Assembly: GCA_018670825.1 (NCBI GenBank)
Contig: JABHIW010000128.1
Coordinates: forward strand, 1 to 34,010
Reading direction: 5' to 3'
DNA from: Candidatus Scalindua sp.
GTDB lineage: Bacteria; Planctomycetota; Brocadiia; Brocadiales; Scalinduaceae
DNA length: 34,010 bases
The notes under the pieces are model-generated. The model was not told the origin of the DNA. It did not search any database and was given only the letters and a program-made list of their open reading frames with translations. A program made the translations under genes and the position numbers. Shown here piece after piece: positions 23,241 through 31,789 of the stretch (position 1 is its first letter; each line of letters starts with the position of its first letter).

Positions 23241-24527
23241 ATGACAGGACATAAACAGATTCTTGCAGAGATATCCATAACCAGGAATGCTTTTCACAAA
23301 TTGGATGATATTTTCCTCAAGGCAGATGAAAATATTGCCAACGAACCGAATGATCCGCGGGAAGGAATCGGGCGCCTCCCTGGTCTCGACAGGTTAATCT
23401 TTCTCATACCCTGTGTAATCAACCGCATCGAGGAAGATATATCTAAAATCAAAGAATTTGAAGATTCCGCACCGGTCACAGAAGGCCTTCAGGCAATAAA
23501 AGAAGGTATTGATAGCGTGTTGGTCTATTATCTTAAGGACGATGTCGGAGGCGCTCTTGGTTTACTAAGTAACGCCCTGTCAAGTATAGACAAACTTTCC
23601 GGTATAATACCACAATCCAGTATCCGTTTTCTCCGTGACATATCAGGAATTGCGCCGGATTTTCACATACTCTCTAGTATGTGGGAAGGATTCCGGGAAA
23701 GCAGACGGACAAGACCCAAAGAACCGGAAACCGATAAGTCGTGGTCACCTGAGCTTTGGTTGGATTATTATCGGGAACAGGCCAGGCTTGAAGAACCCCT
23801 CATCGCCATGGTTGATGCTGAAGGACTCACAGGAACAAGCCTTGAAAAAGGAATGAAGCAGATGATAGAGGAACGTGAGCAGATGGACAAGAGAATGGAA
23901 AAGCAGATTAATTCTTATAATTTGATGAGAAACAGGGATGCAGCCTTTGACCCTGAATATCCGGAAAAGTTCTTAGACCTTTTGGAAATTCCGGATGTTA
24001 ATGACGAAGATGACGAGGAGTATGAAGTCAGAACGGTAGATCTTCATTACGAGGAGGAAGAAGAACCTGAACCTTGGGCAAGTTCCCTACCGGAACTCCA
24101 GGATTGGAATAAACATGCATCTGAATCATCCTTTGATGATTCGGAATTGTCCCATCAGGATTTCGAAGATGACCCGGTTTACCATTTGCTTAAACCTTTT
24201 ACAAATAACGTCTTCGAACGCCTGAAACGTGACTATCTCAATCGGGTTAAAGAGAGCAAAAATGAAGAAGACCTGATGCGTTCACCTTTGGAGCATTATT
24301 TAGTGATACTTGCCCTCAAACCACAGGTACGAATATCCTCTTGTGGAGTCATGGCTGAAAGCGTCGGACATGAAGCGCCGAGAAATGGCGTATATATGTT
24401 CGCCATGGAATGCCTGGAAAGGATTGCTGACGCCATAGAAAGATTCTCCTTGAAACATCTTTACCCTCTCGCTGCCGAAGCAAGAAATATCAGAAAGCAG
24501 ATTGAAGAAATACTTACCGTAAGTTAA
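23241..24527 (+). CDS. acidic protein of unknown function
   Basis: A 428-aa soluble protein that I do not recognise. Residues 1-140 are helical (EISITRNAFHKLDDIF... GGALGLLSNALSSIDKL). Residues 255-310 are very acidic (VNDEDDEEYEVRTVDLHYEE and EEEPEPWASS) and probably disordered. The last 110 residues are again helical (NVFERLKRDYLNRVKE... ECLERIADAIERFSLKHLYPLAAEARNIRKQIEEIL). It has no signal peptide, membrane helix or cysteine cluster. The ATG is preceded only by a weak AAAAGAG. It lies 126 bases after the corrinoid reactivator on the same strand, but its base composition is more balanced, and I would not assume an operon. Confidence 0.7.
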   Translation: MTGHKQILAEISITRNAFHKLDDIFLKADENIANEPNDPREGIGRLPGLDRLIFLIPCVINRIEEDISKIKEFEDSAPVTEGLQAIKEGIDSVLVYYLKDDVGGALGLLSNALSSIDKLSGIIPQSSIRFLRDISGIAPDFHILSSMWEGFRESRRTRPKEPETDKSWSPELWLDYYREQARLEEPLIAMVDAEGLTGTSLEKGMKQMIEEREQMDKRMEKQINSYNLMRNRDAAFDPEYPEKFLDLLEIPDVNDEDDEEYEVRTVDLHYEEEEEPEPWASSLPELQDWNKHASESSFDDSELSHQDFEDDPVYHLLKPFTNNVFERLKRDYLNRVKESKNEEDLMRSPLEHYLVILALKPQVRISSCGVMAESVGHEAPRNGVYMFAMECLERIADAIERFSLKHLYPLAAEARNIRKQIEEILTVS

Positions 24528-24608
24528 TCTTTTAATAATGGATACATGTTTTCTTTTTAAAAAATTGAAACCTGCCAATTTAAACTTAAGGAATTACCGA
24601 CTGTCTCT

Positions 24609-25784
24609 ATGAAAAACTACGATGTTGTGATCATAGGCGCGGGGGCGTCAGGGTTGATGTGCGCGCTGACTGCTGGACAGAGAGGACGTAGCATCCTGAT
24701 TCTGGACCACACTGACCGTGTGGGCAATAAAATACTTGTTTCAGGTGGAGGGAGTTGCAATTTTACCAACCTTTATCTGGATGCGGAGCATTATATATCC
24801 GGCAACCCACACTTCTGCAAATCAGCATTAAGTCGATTCTCCCAGTACGATTTTATTTCATTAGTTGAAAAGTATCATGTATCTTATCAAGAGAGACAAT
24901 TGGGACAACTTTTCTGTAATGGAAACTCAGTTGAAATTTTAAACTTCTTATTGGAAGAGTGTCGGCTTTCCGGTGTAAAGAATCTGAATAGATGCACAAT
25001 TAAGAAAATAGAAAAAGACAACTCTTTTACCGTTATAACTAATTCGGAGGATTATGTAACTGAATCCCTCGTTATCGCCACTGGCGGTTTATCAATGCCA
25101 ACAATTGGAGCCACTGGTTTCGGGTATGAGGTAGCTGAACAGTTTGGGCTCAAGGTCCAATCCCGTCAACCCGGTTTAGTCCCGCTAACCTTCAGCAATG
25201 ATGACCTGGAAAATTATAGTGATCTGTCCGGTATATCCATAGATGTTGATGTCTCCTGTAATGGACAATCGTTCAGGGAAGCTCTCCTTTTCACCCACAA
25301 AGGAGTGAGCGGCCCGGCAGTATTGCAGATTTCAAACTACTGGCAACCGGGAGAAGAGGTTGTTATTAACCTGCTGCCGAATATCAATCTGACCGAAACT
25401 ATTAAACAATGGCAGAAGGAACGGCCAAAAATGGAGTTGAAGAACCTGATAGGAGAGCTGTTAACCAGGCGCGTTGCCCATCGATGGTTGGAACTATGGT
25501 ATCATAACAAACCCGTTAACCAATATAATGAAAAAGAGATCAATGAGGTTGCTGATATTTTTCATGTATGGCGTATCAGGCCTTCCGGTACCGAAGGTTA
25601 TAAGGTGGCAGAAGTGACACGAGGTGGCATTGACACTGATGAGCTATCATCCAAAACCTTCGAAGCAAGAAAGATGAAGGGTCTCTACTTTATCGGCGAA
25701 GTTGTAGATGTCACCGGCTGGCTCGGTGGTTATAATCTCCAATGGGCATGGTCATCCGGCTACTGTGCCGGACAGTTTGTATAG
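24609..25784 (+). CDS. BaiN/YhiN (HI0933)-family FAD-dependent oxidoreductase
   Basis: A 391-aa flavoprotein. The N-terminus has the Rossmann FAD motif DVVIIGAGASGLMCALTAG (5-23) and the family signature VGNKILVSGGGSCNFTN (38-54). Later come VIATGGLSMPTIGATGFGYEVAEQFG and the C-terminal EVVDVTGWLGGYNLQWAWSSGYCAGQFV, which closes the FAD site. Length and motif order are normal. YhiN-type proteins are widespread; some have been tied to bile-acid or other small-molecule reductions, but the usual substrate is unknown. The ATG at 24609 has no strong ribosome binding site. It stands 81 bases behind the acidic unknown gene. Confidence 0.9.
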   Translation: MKNYDVVIIGAGASGLMCALTAGQRGRSILILDHTDRVGNKILVSGGGSCNFTNLYLDAEHYISGNPHFCKSALSRFSQYDFISLVEKYHVSYQERQLGQLFCNGNSVEILNFLLEECRLSGVKNLNRCTIKKIEKDNSFTVITNSEDYVTESLVIATGGLSMPTIGATGFGYEVAEQFGLKVQSRQPGLVPLTFSNDDLENYSDLSGISIDVDVSCNGQSFREALLFTHKGVSGPAVLQISNYWQPGEEVVINLLPNINLTETIKQWQKERPKMELKNLIGELLTRRVAHRWLELWYHNKPVNQYNEKEINEVADIFHVWRIRPSGTEGYKVAEVTRGGIDTDELSSKTFEARKMKGLYFIGEVVDVTGWLGGYNLQWAWSSGYCAGQFV

Positions 25785-26236
25785 ACTATTAATTAAACTT
25801 ATAGTACCGATGTAAACTTTTTAAAAAAAAAGAGAGGTATTATTTAAAATGCCTCCATCAACACCCGCCCCATTGTGCCACAGCACACTTTTGCGCCACC
25901 ACGCCTTTGTGCCATGACACACTATTTACTACGGATTTATCCACCTTCCAATACACCAACAAAATACAAATACACCTAAAACTATCTTAAGCTATTGTGC
26001 ATATAGATGTTATACCAATTTGTTGATTTTTTGATGGGTTCAATGACTTACCTGTCTGTTTGGCATGTATTTTGTTAATAAGTCACATAGAATGTGCACT
26101 TTTACAGTATCTGCCTCCTCAACTGATGCTATACAAAACAAAAAAAGAATGATTCATTCTAAAGAGGTTTGCCTGCCTATTAGCAAGCATATTAATATAG
26201 TTCTTTTATTAACATATTTAGGAAAGTGGTATAAAG
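25785..26236. other. intergenic region with three TTGTGCCA-type repeats
   Basis: No gene is seen in 452 bases. The stretch 25873-25923 contains three imperfect units starting TTGTGCCA (25873), TTGCGCCA (25891) and TTGTGCCA (25907), 16-18 bases apart. The rest is AT-rich, with AGGAAAG at 26219 serving the next gene. Confidence 0.45.
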
Positions 26237-26602
26237 ATGAATAAAACAGTAATGATCGTGGAAGATGAGCCGTCTTTTCATATCATTTATGAGGCGTTAC
26301 TGGAGGACACAGGTTATGAAATCATTCATACCTATGATGGTGAAGATGCATTGTCAAGATTGGAGAGTGAAAAACCTGACTTGATTATTCTTGATATAAT
26401 ATTAGACATGATGACTGGTGATACGTTCTTTTTATATCTAAAGGGCATGCCCGAATGTGCAGATATTCCTGTAATTGTAGTAAGTAATTGCTCTCGGTAT
26501 GACTATAAAAGCTTAAAAGATATAGACCCGGACCTTGTATATCTTGATAAATCACGCTTAGGAGAAAGACTAATTCCGGAAATTAAAGCTAAGATTGGGT
26601 AG
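26237..26602 (+). CDS. single-domain response regulator (CheY-like receiver)
   Basis: A 121-aa receiver domain with no output domain. The acidic pocket is E9-D10, the phospho-acceptor is D53 in LIILDIIL, the switch residue is S83 (VVSN), and the conserved lysine is K105 in YLDKSRL. It would be phosphorylated by a histidine kinase encoded elsewhere and act by protein contact. AGGAAAG lies about ten bases before the ATG. No kinase gene is adjacent, so its pathway is unknown. Confidence 0.92.
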   Translation: MNKTVMIVEDEPSFHIIYEALLEDTGYEIIHTYDGEDALSRLESEKPDLIILDIILDMMTGDTFFLYLKGMPECADIPVIVVSNCSRYDYKSLKDIDPDLVYLDKSRLGERLIPEIKAKIG

Positions 26603-26826
26603 GAATTGAGTATCAAGAATAAAATAATATTTCAGTCTTTTACCTGTAAGTTGCACTTTCAAGCAACTACAACGAGAGAAGAACGAAACTTGTCCCTGAC
26701 TTTAACCATATCACATGGAAACTACTTACATTTCACTGTAGATATACTAAAACCGGTTTGGTTTTTGGATTTTAAAAAACCAAATCTTGGTTGCTTGCCC
26801 GACATGTCATTCAGGCGGGCAGTTAT

Positions 26827-26852
26827 CCCCGGACTGGAAAACGCCGAGGACA
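26827..26852 (+). repeat. 26-bp dispersed repeat, copy 3
   Basis: CCCCGGAC, TGGAAAA, CGCCGAGGACA. The ends match copies 1 and 2; the centre differs. It is about 225 bases after the response-regulator stop codon. Confidence 0.65.
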
Positions 26853-26863
26853 TTACTCAGGCG

Positions 26864-26895
26864 AAATAGTTTTTGACTTTATCCGAAAACTATTT
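26864..26895. repeat. perfect 10-bp inverted repeat
   Basis: AAATAGTTTT (26864-26873) pairs with AAAACTATTT (26886-26895). No T-run follows on the plus strand, so it is more likely an operator-like site or RNA hairpin than a terminator. Confidence 0.45.
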
Positions 26896-27060
26896 TGAGA
26901 TGAGTATAAATTGTTGCTAACCCCATCGTAATCAGAAGAACTCCACAAGAACCACCAGAATTAAATTGAAATCACATCTCTTTATGTTATAAAGTGATAG
27001 CTACAGAACAGACACTAAATCAGGCAGTTATAAGAAATTAAAAAAAATACCATATTTCCC

Positions 27061-28191
27061 ATGAGTAATGATAAAGCACTACTGATTATTGCAGACAGCG
27101 AACGAGATTCGAATATGTATTATGCTACCGGTTTTCCGGCACCGGATCCTTTTGTTTATATCCAGAATAACAATGAAAAGATTATGATTACCAGTGATCT
27201 TGAACTGGATCGTGCAAAATCGGAATCCAAAGCAGACAAGGTGATTTCTCTCACCAAATACGAAAGGATTGCCAAAAAACATGGTAGCAATTTCTCCGGT
27301 TTTATTGGGGTAGTTGCCACGGCCCTTAGAGAGATGGAGATAAAAGCACTCCAGGTTCCGGCAAATTTCAGTGTAGAATATGCTGATTTTCTGAGGAAAA
27401 ACGGCTTTAAGCTGGAAGTTAAGAAAGGACCATTCTTTGACTCCAGAGAGATAAAGGATGAAGAGGAGATAGGACACATTGTTACAACCTTACGGAATAC
27501 GGAAAAAGCCCTTGAAAAGGCAATTGATTGCATAAGAAAATCGAAAATAAAAAATGGTTTCTTGTTCTCAACACGAAATAGCCAGATTACGTCAGAATCA
27601 ATACGACAATTAATAAATGTAGAGTTGATGAAGAGAGGATGTACGGCCAAGCATACAATTATATCCTGTGGTGAACAATCCTGTGTACCTCATAATGTTG
27701 GAAACGGCCCATTAAAGGCAAATGAATCTATCATTTTTGATGTATTTCCAAAGGATGAACAAACCGGATACTATGCGGACATAAGCAGGACTGTTGTGAA
27801 AGGCAGAGCCCCGAGACAATTAAAAAAAATGTATAAGGCAGTGGAATCGGCACAGGAACTGGTTTTCAAGTCCGCCAATAATGGTGCCAGAGGTGACGTC
27901 ATACACAGGAAAGTAATGACGCACTTAACGTCCCTGGGATTTAAAACCGGAAAGATTAAGGGAAAGATGCAGGGGTTCTTTCACGGAACCGGTCATGGTG
28001 TCGGACTGGATGTCCATGAACCGCCGAGAATATCCAAGTCAAAGTGCACATTAAAGACAGGACATATTGTGACCGTTGAACCGGGGCTCTATTATCCGGG
28101 TGTTGGCGGCGTGAGGCTTGAGGATATGATACTTATTACCGATGAAGGGTGTACAAACCTGACAAAATTGCCAAAGGCACTTGAGGTGTAG
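27061..28191 (+). CDS. M24-family Xaa-Pro peptidase-like metallohydrolase
   Basis: A 376-aa cytoplasmic protein of creatinase/aminopeptidase P architecture. The N-terminal domain (1 to about 140) lacks catalytic residues, as usual. The C-terminal pita-bread domain carries the five metal ligands: two Asp (IIFDVFPK and YYADISRTV), His in HGTGHGVGLDVHE, Glu in VTVEPGLYYP and Glu in VRLEDMILIT. It should remove N-terminal residues before proline from short peptides or dipeptides. The length is normal for PepQ/YpdF-type enzymes. The ATG at 27061 has no visible Shine-Dalgarno (leader TTTCCC). A lipoprotein cytochrome gene begins 75 bases downstream, after a 26-bp repeat. Confidence 0.9.
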   Translation: MSNDKALLIIADSERDSNMYYATGFPAPDPFVYIQNNNEKIMITSDLELDRAKSESKADKVISLTKYERIAKKHGSNFSGFIGVVATALREMEIKALQVPANFSVEYADFLRKNGFKLEVKKGPFFDSREIKDEEEIGHIVTTLRNTEKALEKAIDCIRKSKIKNGFLFSTRNSQITSESIRQLINVELMKRGCTAKHTIISCGEQSCVPHNVGNGPLKANESIIFDVFPKDEQTGYYADISRTVVKGRAPRQLKKMYKAVESAQELVFKSANNGARGDVIHRKVMTHLTSLGFKTGKIKGKMQGFFHGTGHGVGLDVHEPPRISKSKCTLKTGHIVTVEPGLYYPGVGGVRLEDMILITDEGCTNLTKLPKALEV

Positions 28192-28202
28192 ACACTAATT
28201 TC

Positions 28203-28228
28203 CCCCGGACAAACAGCGCCGAGGGCAA
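28203..28228 (+). repeat. 26-bp dispersed repeat, copy 4
   Basis: CCCCGGACAAAC, AG, CGCCGAGGGCAA. It starts 11 bases after the peptidase stop codon, in the same orientation as the other copies. Confidence 0.7.
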
Positions 28229-28266
28229 GTAAAAGGCACGAATTTACACTAATTAAACATCAAGAT

Positions 28267-28728
28267 ATGAAGCAAATACCAATAATACTCATTATCATGT
28301 GTGTAACAATTCCCATTGTTACTTCTTGTAAAAAGGCAGAGCAGGTAAAAGTGGAAAAGACCTCTACATCCCAAGGTGATAAAACGTTAGAACAGGCGAT
28401 GAAAAGGGCATCCAGGGACTTGAGAAGGCTGTCTAACTCTATAGAAGGTAGGGATTGGGTTGAAATAGAGATGTGGACAAAAGAGCTGGAGGAAGGTATC
28501 GGTTACAGCTGCGTAGAATTGTATATGGCAGAACATCGTGGTATTTCAAGTGAATTTGTTATACTGGGCAGCCGATTTTACGATACGATAAGAAAACTGA
28601 CCGTGTCGTGCAAAAAACATGACGTTGAAGTTATAGATTCTGAATTTAAACGATTACTGAAGACCTGCGATGATTGTCACGACATATATAAAGAGAAGGA
28701 AGATCTGCCTTTAATGTTACAAAACTAG
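28267..28728 (+). CDS. monoheme cytochrome c'-like lipoprotein, first of a tandem pair
   Basis: A 153-aa protein. Residues 1-20 are a lipoprotein signal with lipobox VTSC, so C21 would be lipidated and the protein anchored on the outer side of the cytoplasmic membrane or on another membrane. The heme-c site is CDDCH (134-138) near the C-terminus, as in the four-helix cytochrome c' fold, and the body is helical. Two extra cysteines, C82 (GYSCVELY) and C115 (VSCKK), are conserved in its neighbour and may form a disulfide. The downstream gene at 28763 encodes a paralogue about half identical, clearly a tandem duplication. The role is probably small electron transfer or gas (NO) binding, inferred from fold only. 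No strong ribosome binding site is seen. Confidence 0.85.
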   Translation: MKQIPIILIIMCVTIPIVTSCKKAEQVKVEKTSTSQGDKTLEQAMKRASRDLRRLSNSIEGRDWVEIEMWTKELEEGIGYSCVELYMAEHRGISSEFVILGSRFYDTIRKLTVSCKKHDVEVIDSEFKRLLKTCDDCHDIYKEKEDLPLMLQN

Positions 28729-28762
28729 AATGATAAGATCTGTAGAATAATAGTAGAGAAGC

Positions 28763-29227
28763 GTGAAGAAGATATTGATTATATTTCTGTTTATGTCGGT
28801 AGCGATAACGGGAGTGATTTCCTGTAAAAAGATAGAGGAATCGGCAGTTGAAGATGAAGAAATAGAAGCATACTTGTCAGAGGAGGCAACATTAAAACGG
28901 GCAATGAAAAGGACCTCAATGGATACCAGAAGACTGGCGAAAGCTTTAGAATCCAAGGATTGGATAGAGATAGAGACGTGGGCAAATGAGCTTAAGCAGG
29001 GTATTGGTGTTAGTTGTGTAAACTTATATATAAAAACCCACCCCGGTGTATCAGCTGAGTTTATTATATTGGGCGACCGGTTTTATAATGCAACAAATAG
29101 ATTGATTATTTCTTGCAAAAAACGTGATACCGAAATTGCAGATGCACAGTTTGCCAAGATGATGAAATCCTGCGAAATGTGTCATGACGGTTATAAAAAA
29201 CAAGATAATGATAGCAGTGACGAATAA
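28763..29227 (+). CDS. monoheme cytochrome c'-like lipoprotein, second of a tandem pair
   Basis: A 154-aa paralogue of the preceding gene, starting with GTG at 28763 after a 34-base gap. The lipobox is VISC with C21 lipidated. An acidic linker follows (EDEEIEAYLSEE), unlike the shorter linker of the first copy. The heme site is CEMCH (137-141). Cysteines C85 (GVSCVNLY) and C118 (ISCKK) match C82 and C115 of the first copy. Segments such as MKR-S-D-RRL, DW-EIE-W-EL, GIG-SCV-LY and EF-ILG-RFY are shared. The start has only a weak GAGAAG. The two genes are probably one transcript. Different linkers and C-terminal tails suggest the copies have separate partners or places. Confidence 0.85.
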   Translation: MKKILIIFLFMSVAITGVISCKKIEESAVEDEEIEAYLSEEATLKRAMKRTSMDTRRLAKALESKDWIEIETWANELKQGIGVSCVNLYIKTHPGVSAEFIILGDRFYNATNRLIISCKKRDTEIADAQFAKMMKSCEMCHDGYKKQDNDSSDE

Positions 29228-29291
29228 TATCATTTCGACACATATATTCCGCCACACTGCATGAAAGAAGGTGTTTTATAATAATGAGAGC

Positions 29292-29546
29292 TTACTCATC
29301 ATAATCTTCTTCGTCTTCATAATCTTCTTCGTCCTCAGATGTTGCTTCTGCATCCTCTGCTGTTGCTTCTTCGATAGTAGCCTCCACAGCTACGCTTGGC
29401 CCTTTCATATTCTTTAAAACACTCTTAGCACCAATAAGGAAAGCTACTCCTAGCACGACTACTGCAACCAAACAGACGAGCCCTCCAACCTTCCGTACTA
29501 AGTCACCCGTCATTATTTCATCTAGCTTCTTAAAAAAGTCACCCAT
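29292..29546 (-). CDS. small membrane protein with acidic tail
   Basis: An 84-aa protein with one membrane helix (about 20-42, VGGLVCLVAVVVLGVAFLIG). A short amphipathic N-terminus (MGDFFKKLDEIMTGDLVRK) precedes it. The C-terminal 30 residues are almost purely acidic and Tyr/Ala-rich (EDAEATSEDEEDYEDEEDYDE, listed here in part). I do not recognise a family. GGGAG lies eight bases before the ATG. It is downstream of the PilZ gene on the same strand (86-base gap) and convergent with the cytochrome pair. The acidic tail could bind cations or a basic partner; this is inference. Confidence 0.75.
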   Translation of the reverse strand: MGDFFKKLDEIMTGDLVRKVGGLVCLVAVVVLGVAFLIGAKSVLKNMKGPSVAVEATIEEATAEDAEATSEDEEDYEDEEDYDE

Positions 29547-29632
29547 GAGTATATCTCCCGAATTAATTCTTCAAATTCTATTGATTTTGGAAATTATACA
29601 AACTTAGCAGTAAAATTCAAGGATTAATTCTT

Positions 29633-29980
29633 CTAAATAGTATTTGGTACAATACTAAGTGTCTCCTTAAATTTTAAAGCAATGCATAATTTGTTACCGA
29701 GGCTTGTGACTTCTTTTACGTCACTCCTGACAATGCATCCGTTACCGTCAAGCTTGATCTTTCTTTCTTCAAAGCCAGGCGTGGTAGTGACAGCCGCTAT
29801 TTCAATTGGAAATTCTGTACCTACGGCAAATGCATCAATGTCATCTGTTATTACTTCGAAACAAACGCCACTCGCACTAATATTTACCGTCTTACCATTT
29901 TTATCTGGTAACGATATTTCCAAAGCAAGATCTAACCGTGTATTGACCCTGTTGTCAGAGTCTTTTTCTTCGACCTTCAT
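29633..29980 (-). CDS. PilZ-domain protein (cyclic-di-GMP binding)
   Basis: A 115-aa stand-alone PilZ domain. The two ligand motifs are present: RVNTR (residues 11-15, RxxxR) and NISASG (about 34-39, the D/N-x-S-x-x-G motif), followed by a beta-barrel pattern. It should bind cyclic di-GMP and pass the signal by protein contact, since there is no output domain. GGGA lies six bases before the ATG. The acidic-tailed membrane protein gene follows on the same strand. Confidence 0.8.
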   Translation of the reverse strand: MKVEEKDSDNRVNTRLDLALEISLPDKNGKTVNISASGVCFEVITDDIDAFAVGTEFPIEIAAVTTTPGFEERKIKLDGNGCIVRSDVKEVTSLGNKLCIALKFKETLSIVPNTI

Positions 29981-30299
29981 ACTATTCCCTATCGTATAAA
30001 AACAACTAGATTCCTTAATTTGTCAAAAGCCTCAAACTCGCTCTTGATCCACCATAAAAAATCATAGCAGAACGTATACATTAAGGATGATATGTAAAAC
30101 TTTATATTGTCGGGCCACTTGATCTTAGCAATAAATTGTATTCATATCCATGAAATTTTAAAAAAAATGAGAAATATCTCCAAACGCTATATCCTGTTAT
30201 TATATATGGAGTTATCCGGTTATTAATCTTGTGTAAATTACCGCAAGAAATGCCGGGTACGAAACCCGACAGTAACTTTGAAATCCCTCATACATATAT
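29981..30299. other. intergenic region
   Basis: No gene is seen in 319 AT-rich bases. A small hairpin CGGGT (30254-30258) / ACCCG (30264-30268) lies about 35 bases past the FGE-domain gene's stop codon on the minus strand, without a good T-run. I cannot point to a clear terminator. Confidence 0.45.
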
Positions 30300-31715
30300 T
30301 TATTTTACGCAACGAAACCCCACACTCATATTCCCAATATTTGGATGCATTTCCTTTCGTGCTGTAGATCGCAGTGAAAGGCCATCAGGGATAAATCGTG
30401 AACCACCTCTAATAATTTTCTTTTCACCTTTTTCAGGTCCTTTTGGATTTCTCTTGGGACTCTTTTCATAATAATTCATATTAGCCCAATCTGAACACCA
30501 CTCTGCAACACTTCCCGCCATGTCATAACATCCATATGGGCTTTTACCTTCTTCATGTGAACCTACCGGTTCAGGATCTCCAAAATTATATTTTGAAGGA
30601 TCCCACTCACTGCCCCAGGGCCATTTTCTTTCATCTGTTCCTCTGGCAGCCTTTTCCCACTCTGCCTCAGTCGGTAATCGTTTGTTGACCCATCCGGCAT
30701 AAGCACAAGCATCGTACCAATCTATCCTTACAACAGGATACTCCGGGTGATTATAGTAATCCTTTTCCCAATTATGGGGTTTATGGTCTTTATTTATTGG
30801 TTCATCTTCCCTGCATTTACTATGATCACCTGTTTTGTTTATATAATCCAGAAACGCATAATATTGAGCATTTGTGATTTCATATTTATCAACATAAAAT
30901 GCATCAACATAAACTTTGTGACTGGGACGCTGCTCTCTTTTTATACTATTATTTCCCATCACAAAATTACCTGCAGAAACAAAAACCATATCACTCTTTT
31001 CTTTAATACCCCGCAATGCTTTTGTCATAATTTCATTTCGTTTTTCATGTTTTTTTATCAGTCTGTTTTTTTTATCTACAATACCCTGTAATATTGCAAT
31101 CTTGGTCAGTATTTTGTCGCTATCTTCCGCATCAGGCGACAATTTACGATATTTTCTAAGATGTTTAATTGCGTCTTTATGCTTTCCGATCTTTCCGTAA
31201 AGCAAACCTATATTATATTGAAGCCTTGGTATATTCTCATATAATTCAACTGCCTTTTTGTATTCTGCCAACGCTTTACCAAAATCTTCACTGTCCAGAA
31301 ATGTATTGCCTTCTTTGAAATGTTCTACTGCTTTCTGCCGATCTTCTAATAGCTTTTGTTCATTTACTTTTGCCTCTTCAACAGTTACAAGCTTTTCTCC
31401 ATCTACCCTGCAGAACACTTCTCCCGGAACACCTTTTTGCTTGCATTTAGGACACATCGAACTTTTCTGCGTTTCTACTAATTCGCTCCCATCCTTTCCA
31501 CAAAACTTAATATCATATGAATATTTTGTTCCACATTTTGGACATTCATTATACAATTCTGCTTTAGACGGTTCTGTTTCTGCAAATGATGTAGCTGCTA
31601 CAAATAACAAACATAACAACAAACTATTACACCATAAAATCTTCTTTTTATAGAAATTGTTTTTAATTTGGTTGCGGCTATGCTGCACTATGTACTTATT
31701 CAGGAATTTCAACAT
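30300..31715 (-). CDS. exported zinc-ribbon / TPR / FGE-sulfatase-domain protein
   Basis: A 471-aa protein numbered from the ATG at 31715, which has GGAG nine bases upstream; a TTG five codons earlier lacks a site. A long basic N-region and hydrophobic helix (27-45, ending ATSFA) form a signal peptide or anchor. Next come two zinc ribbons: CPKC at 58-61 with C72, and CPKC at 88-91 with C102. A TPR-type helical region follows (about 125-205, EHFKEGNTFLDSEDFGKALAEYKKAVELY). Residues about 240-471 are a SUMF1/FGE fold (MVFVSAGNFVMGNN, LPTEAEWEKAARGTDERKWPWG, GSVAEWCSDW, IIRGGSR, VGFRC). Most bacterial members are not sulfatase activators, and the usual catalytic Cys pair is not evident. It lies 74 bases after valS on the same strand. 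Confidence 0.85.
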   Translation of the reverse strand: MLKFLNKYIVQHSRNQIKNNFYKKKILWCNSLLLCLLFVAATSFAETEPSKAELYNECPKCGTKYSYDIKFCGKDGSELVETQKSSMCPKCKQKGVPGEVFCRVDGEKLVTVEEAKVNEQKLLEDRQKAVEHFKEGNTFLDSEDFGKALAEYKKAVELYENIPRLQYNIGLLYGKIGKHKDAIKHLRKYRKLSPDAEDSDKILTKIAILQGIVDKKNRLIKKHEKRNEIMTKALRGIKEKSDMVFVSAGNFVMGNNSIKREQRPSHKVYVDAFYVDKYEITNAQYYAFLDYINKTGDHSKCREDEPINKDHKPHNWEKDYYNHPEYPVVRIDWYDACAYAGWVNKRLPTEAEWEKAARGTDERKWPWGSEWDPSKYNFGDPEPVGSHEEGKSPYGCYDMAGSVAEWCSDWANMNYYEKSPKRNPKGPEKGEKKIIRGGSRFIPDGLSLRSTARKEMHPNIGNMSVGFRCVK

Positions 31716-31789
31716 TAATATTTTCTCCAAAAGTAAAATCTCCGCCTGGATGATATTGTCATTCTGATTGGAACAAACGAAAATCTAAT

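Larger units (their letters stand above)
26603..27060. other. intergenic region with hairpins and dispersed repeat
   Basis: An 87-codon frame here (from 26606) is not credible as a gene because it runs through repeat DNA. Visible structure: GCCCG/CGGGC hairpin (26797-26820), the 26-bp repeat (26827-26852), and a perfect 10-bp hairpin AAATAGTTTT/AAAACTATTT (26864-26895) with a 12-base loop. No promoter for the downstream peptidase is obvious. Confidence 0.5.

Noticed and set aside
25873..25923. Short CRISPR-like array of TTGTGCCA units
   Set aside because: Only three imperfect 8-base units with 8-10-base gaps, no cas genes, and no conserved repeat of proper length.
26606..26869. 87-codon plus-strand open frame after the response regulator
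   Set aside because: It runs through a hairpin and the 26-bp dispersed repeat, its composition is not protein-like, and no ribosome binding site precedes it.
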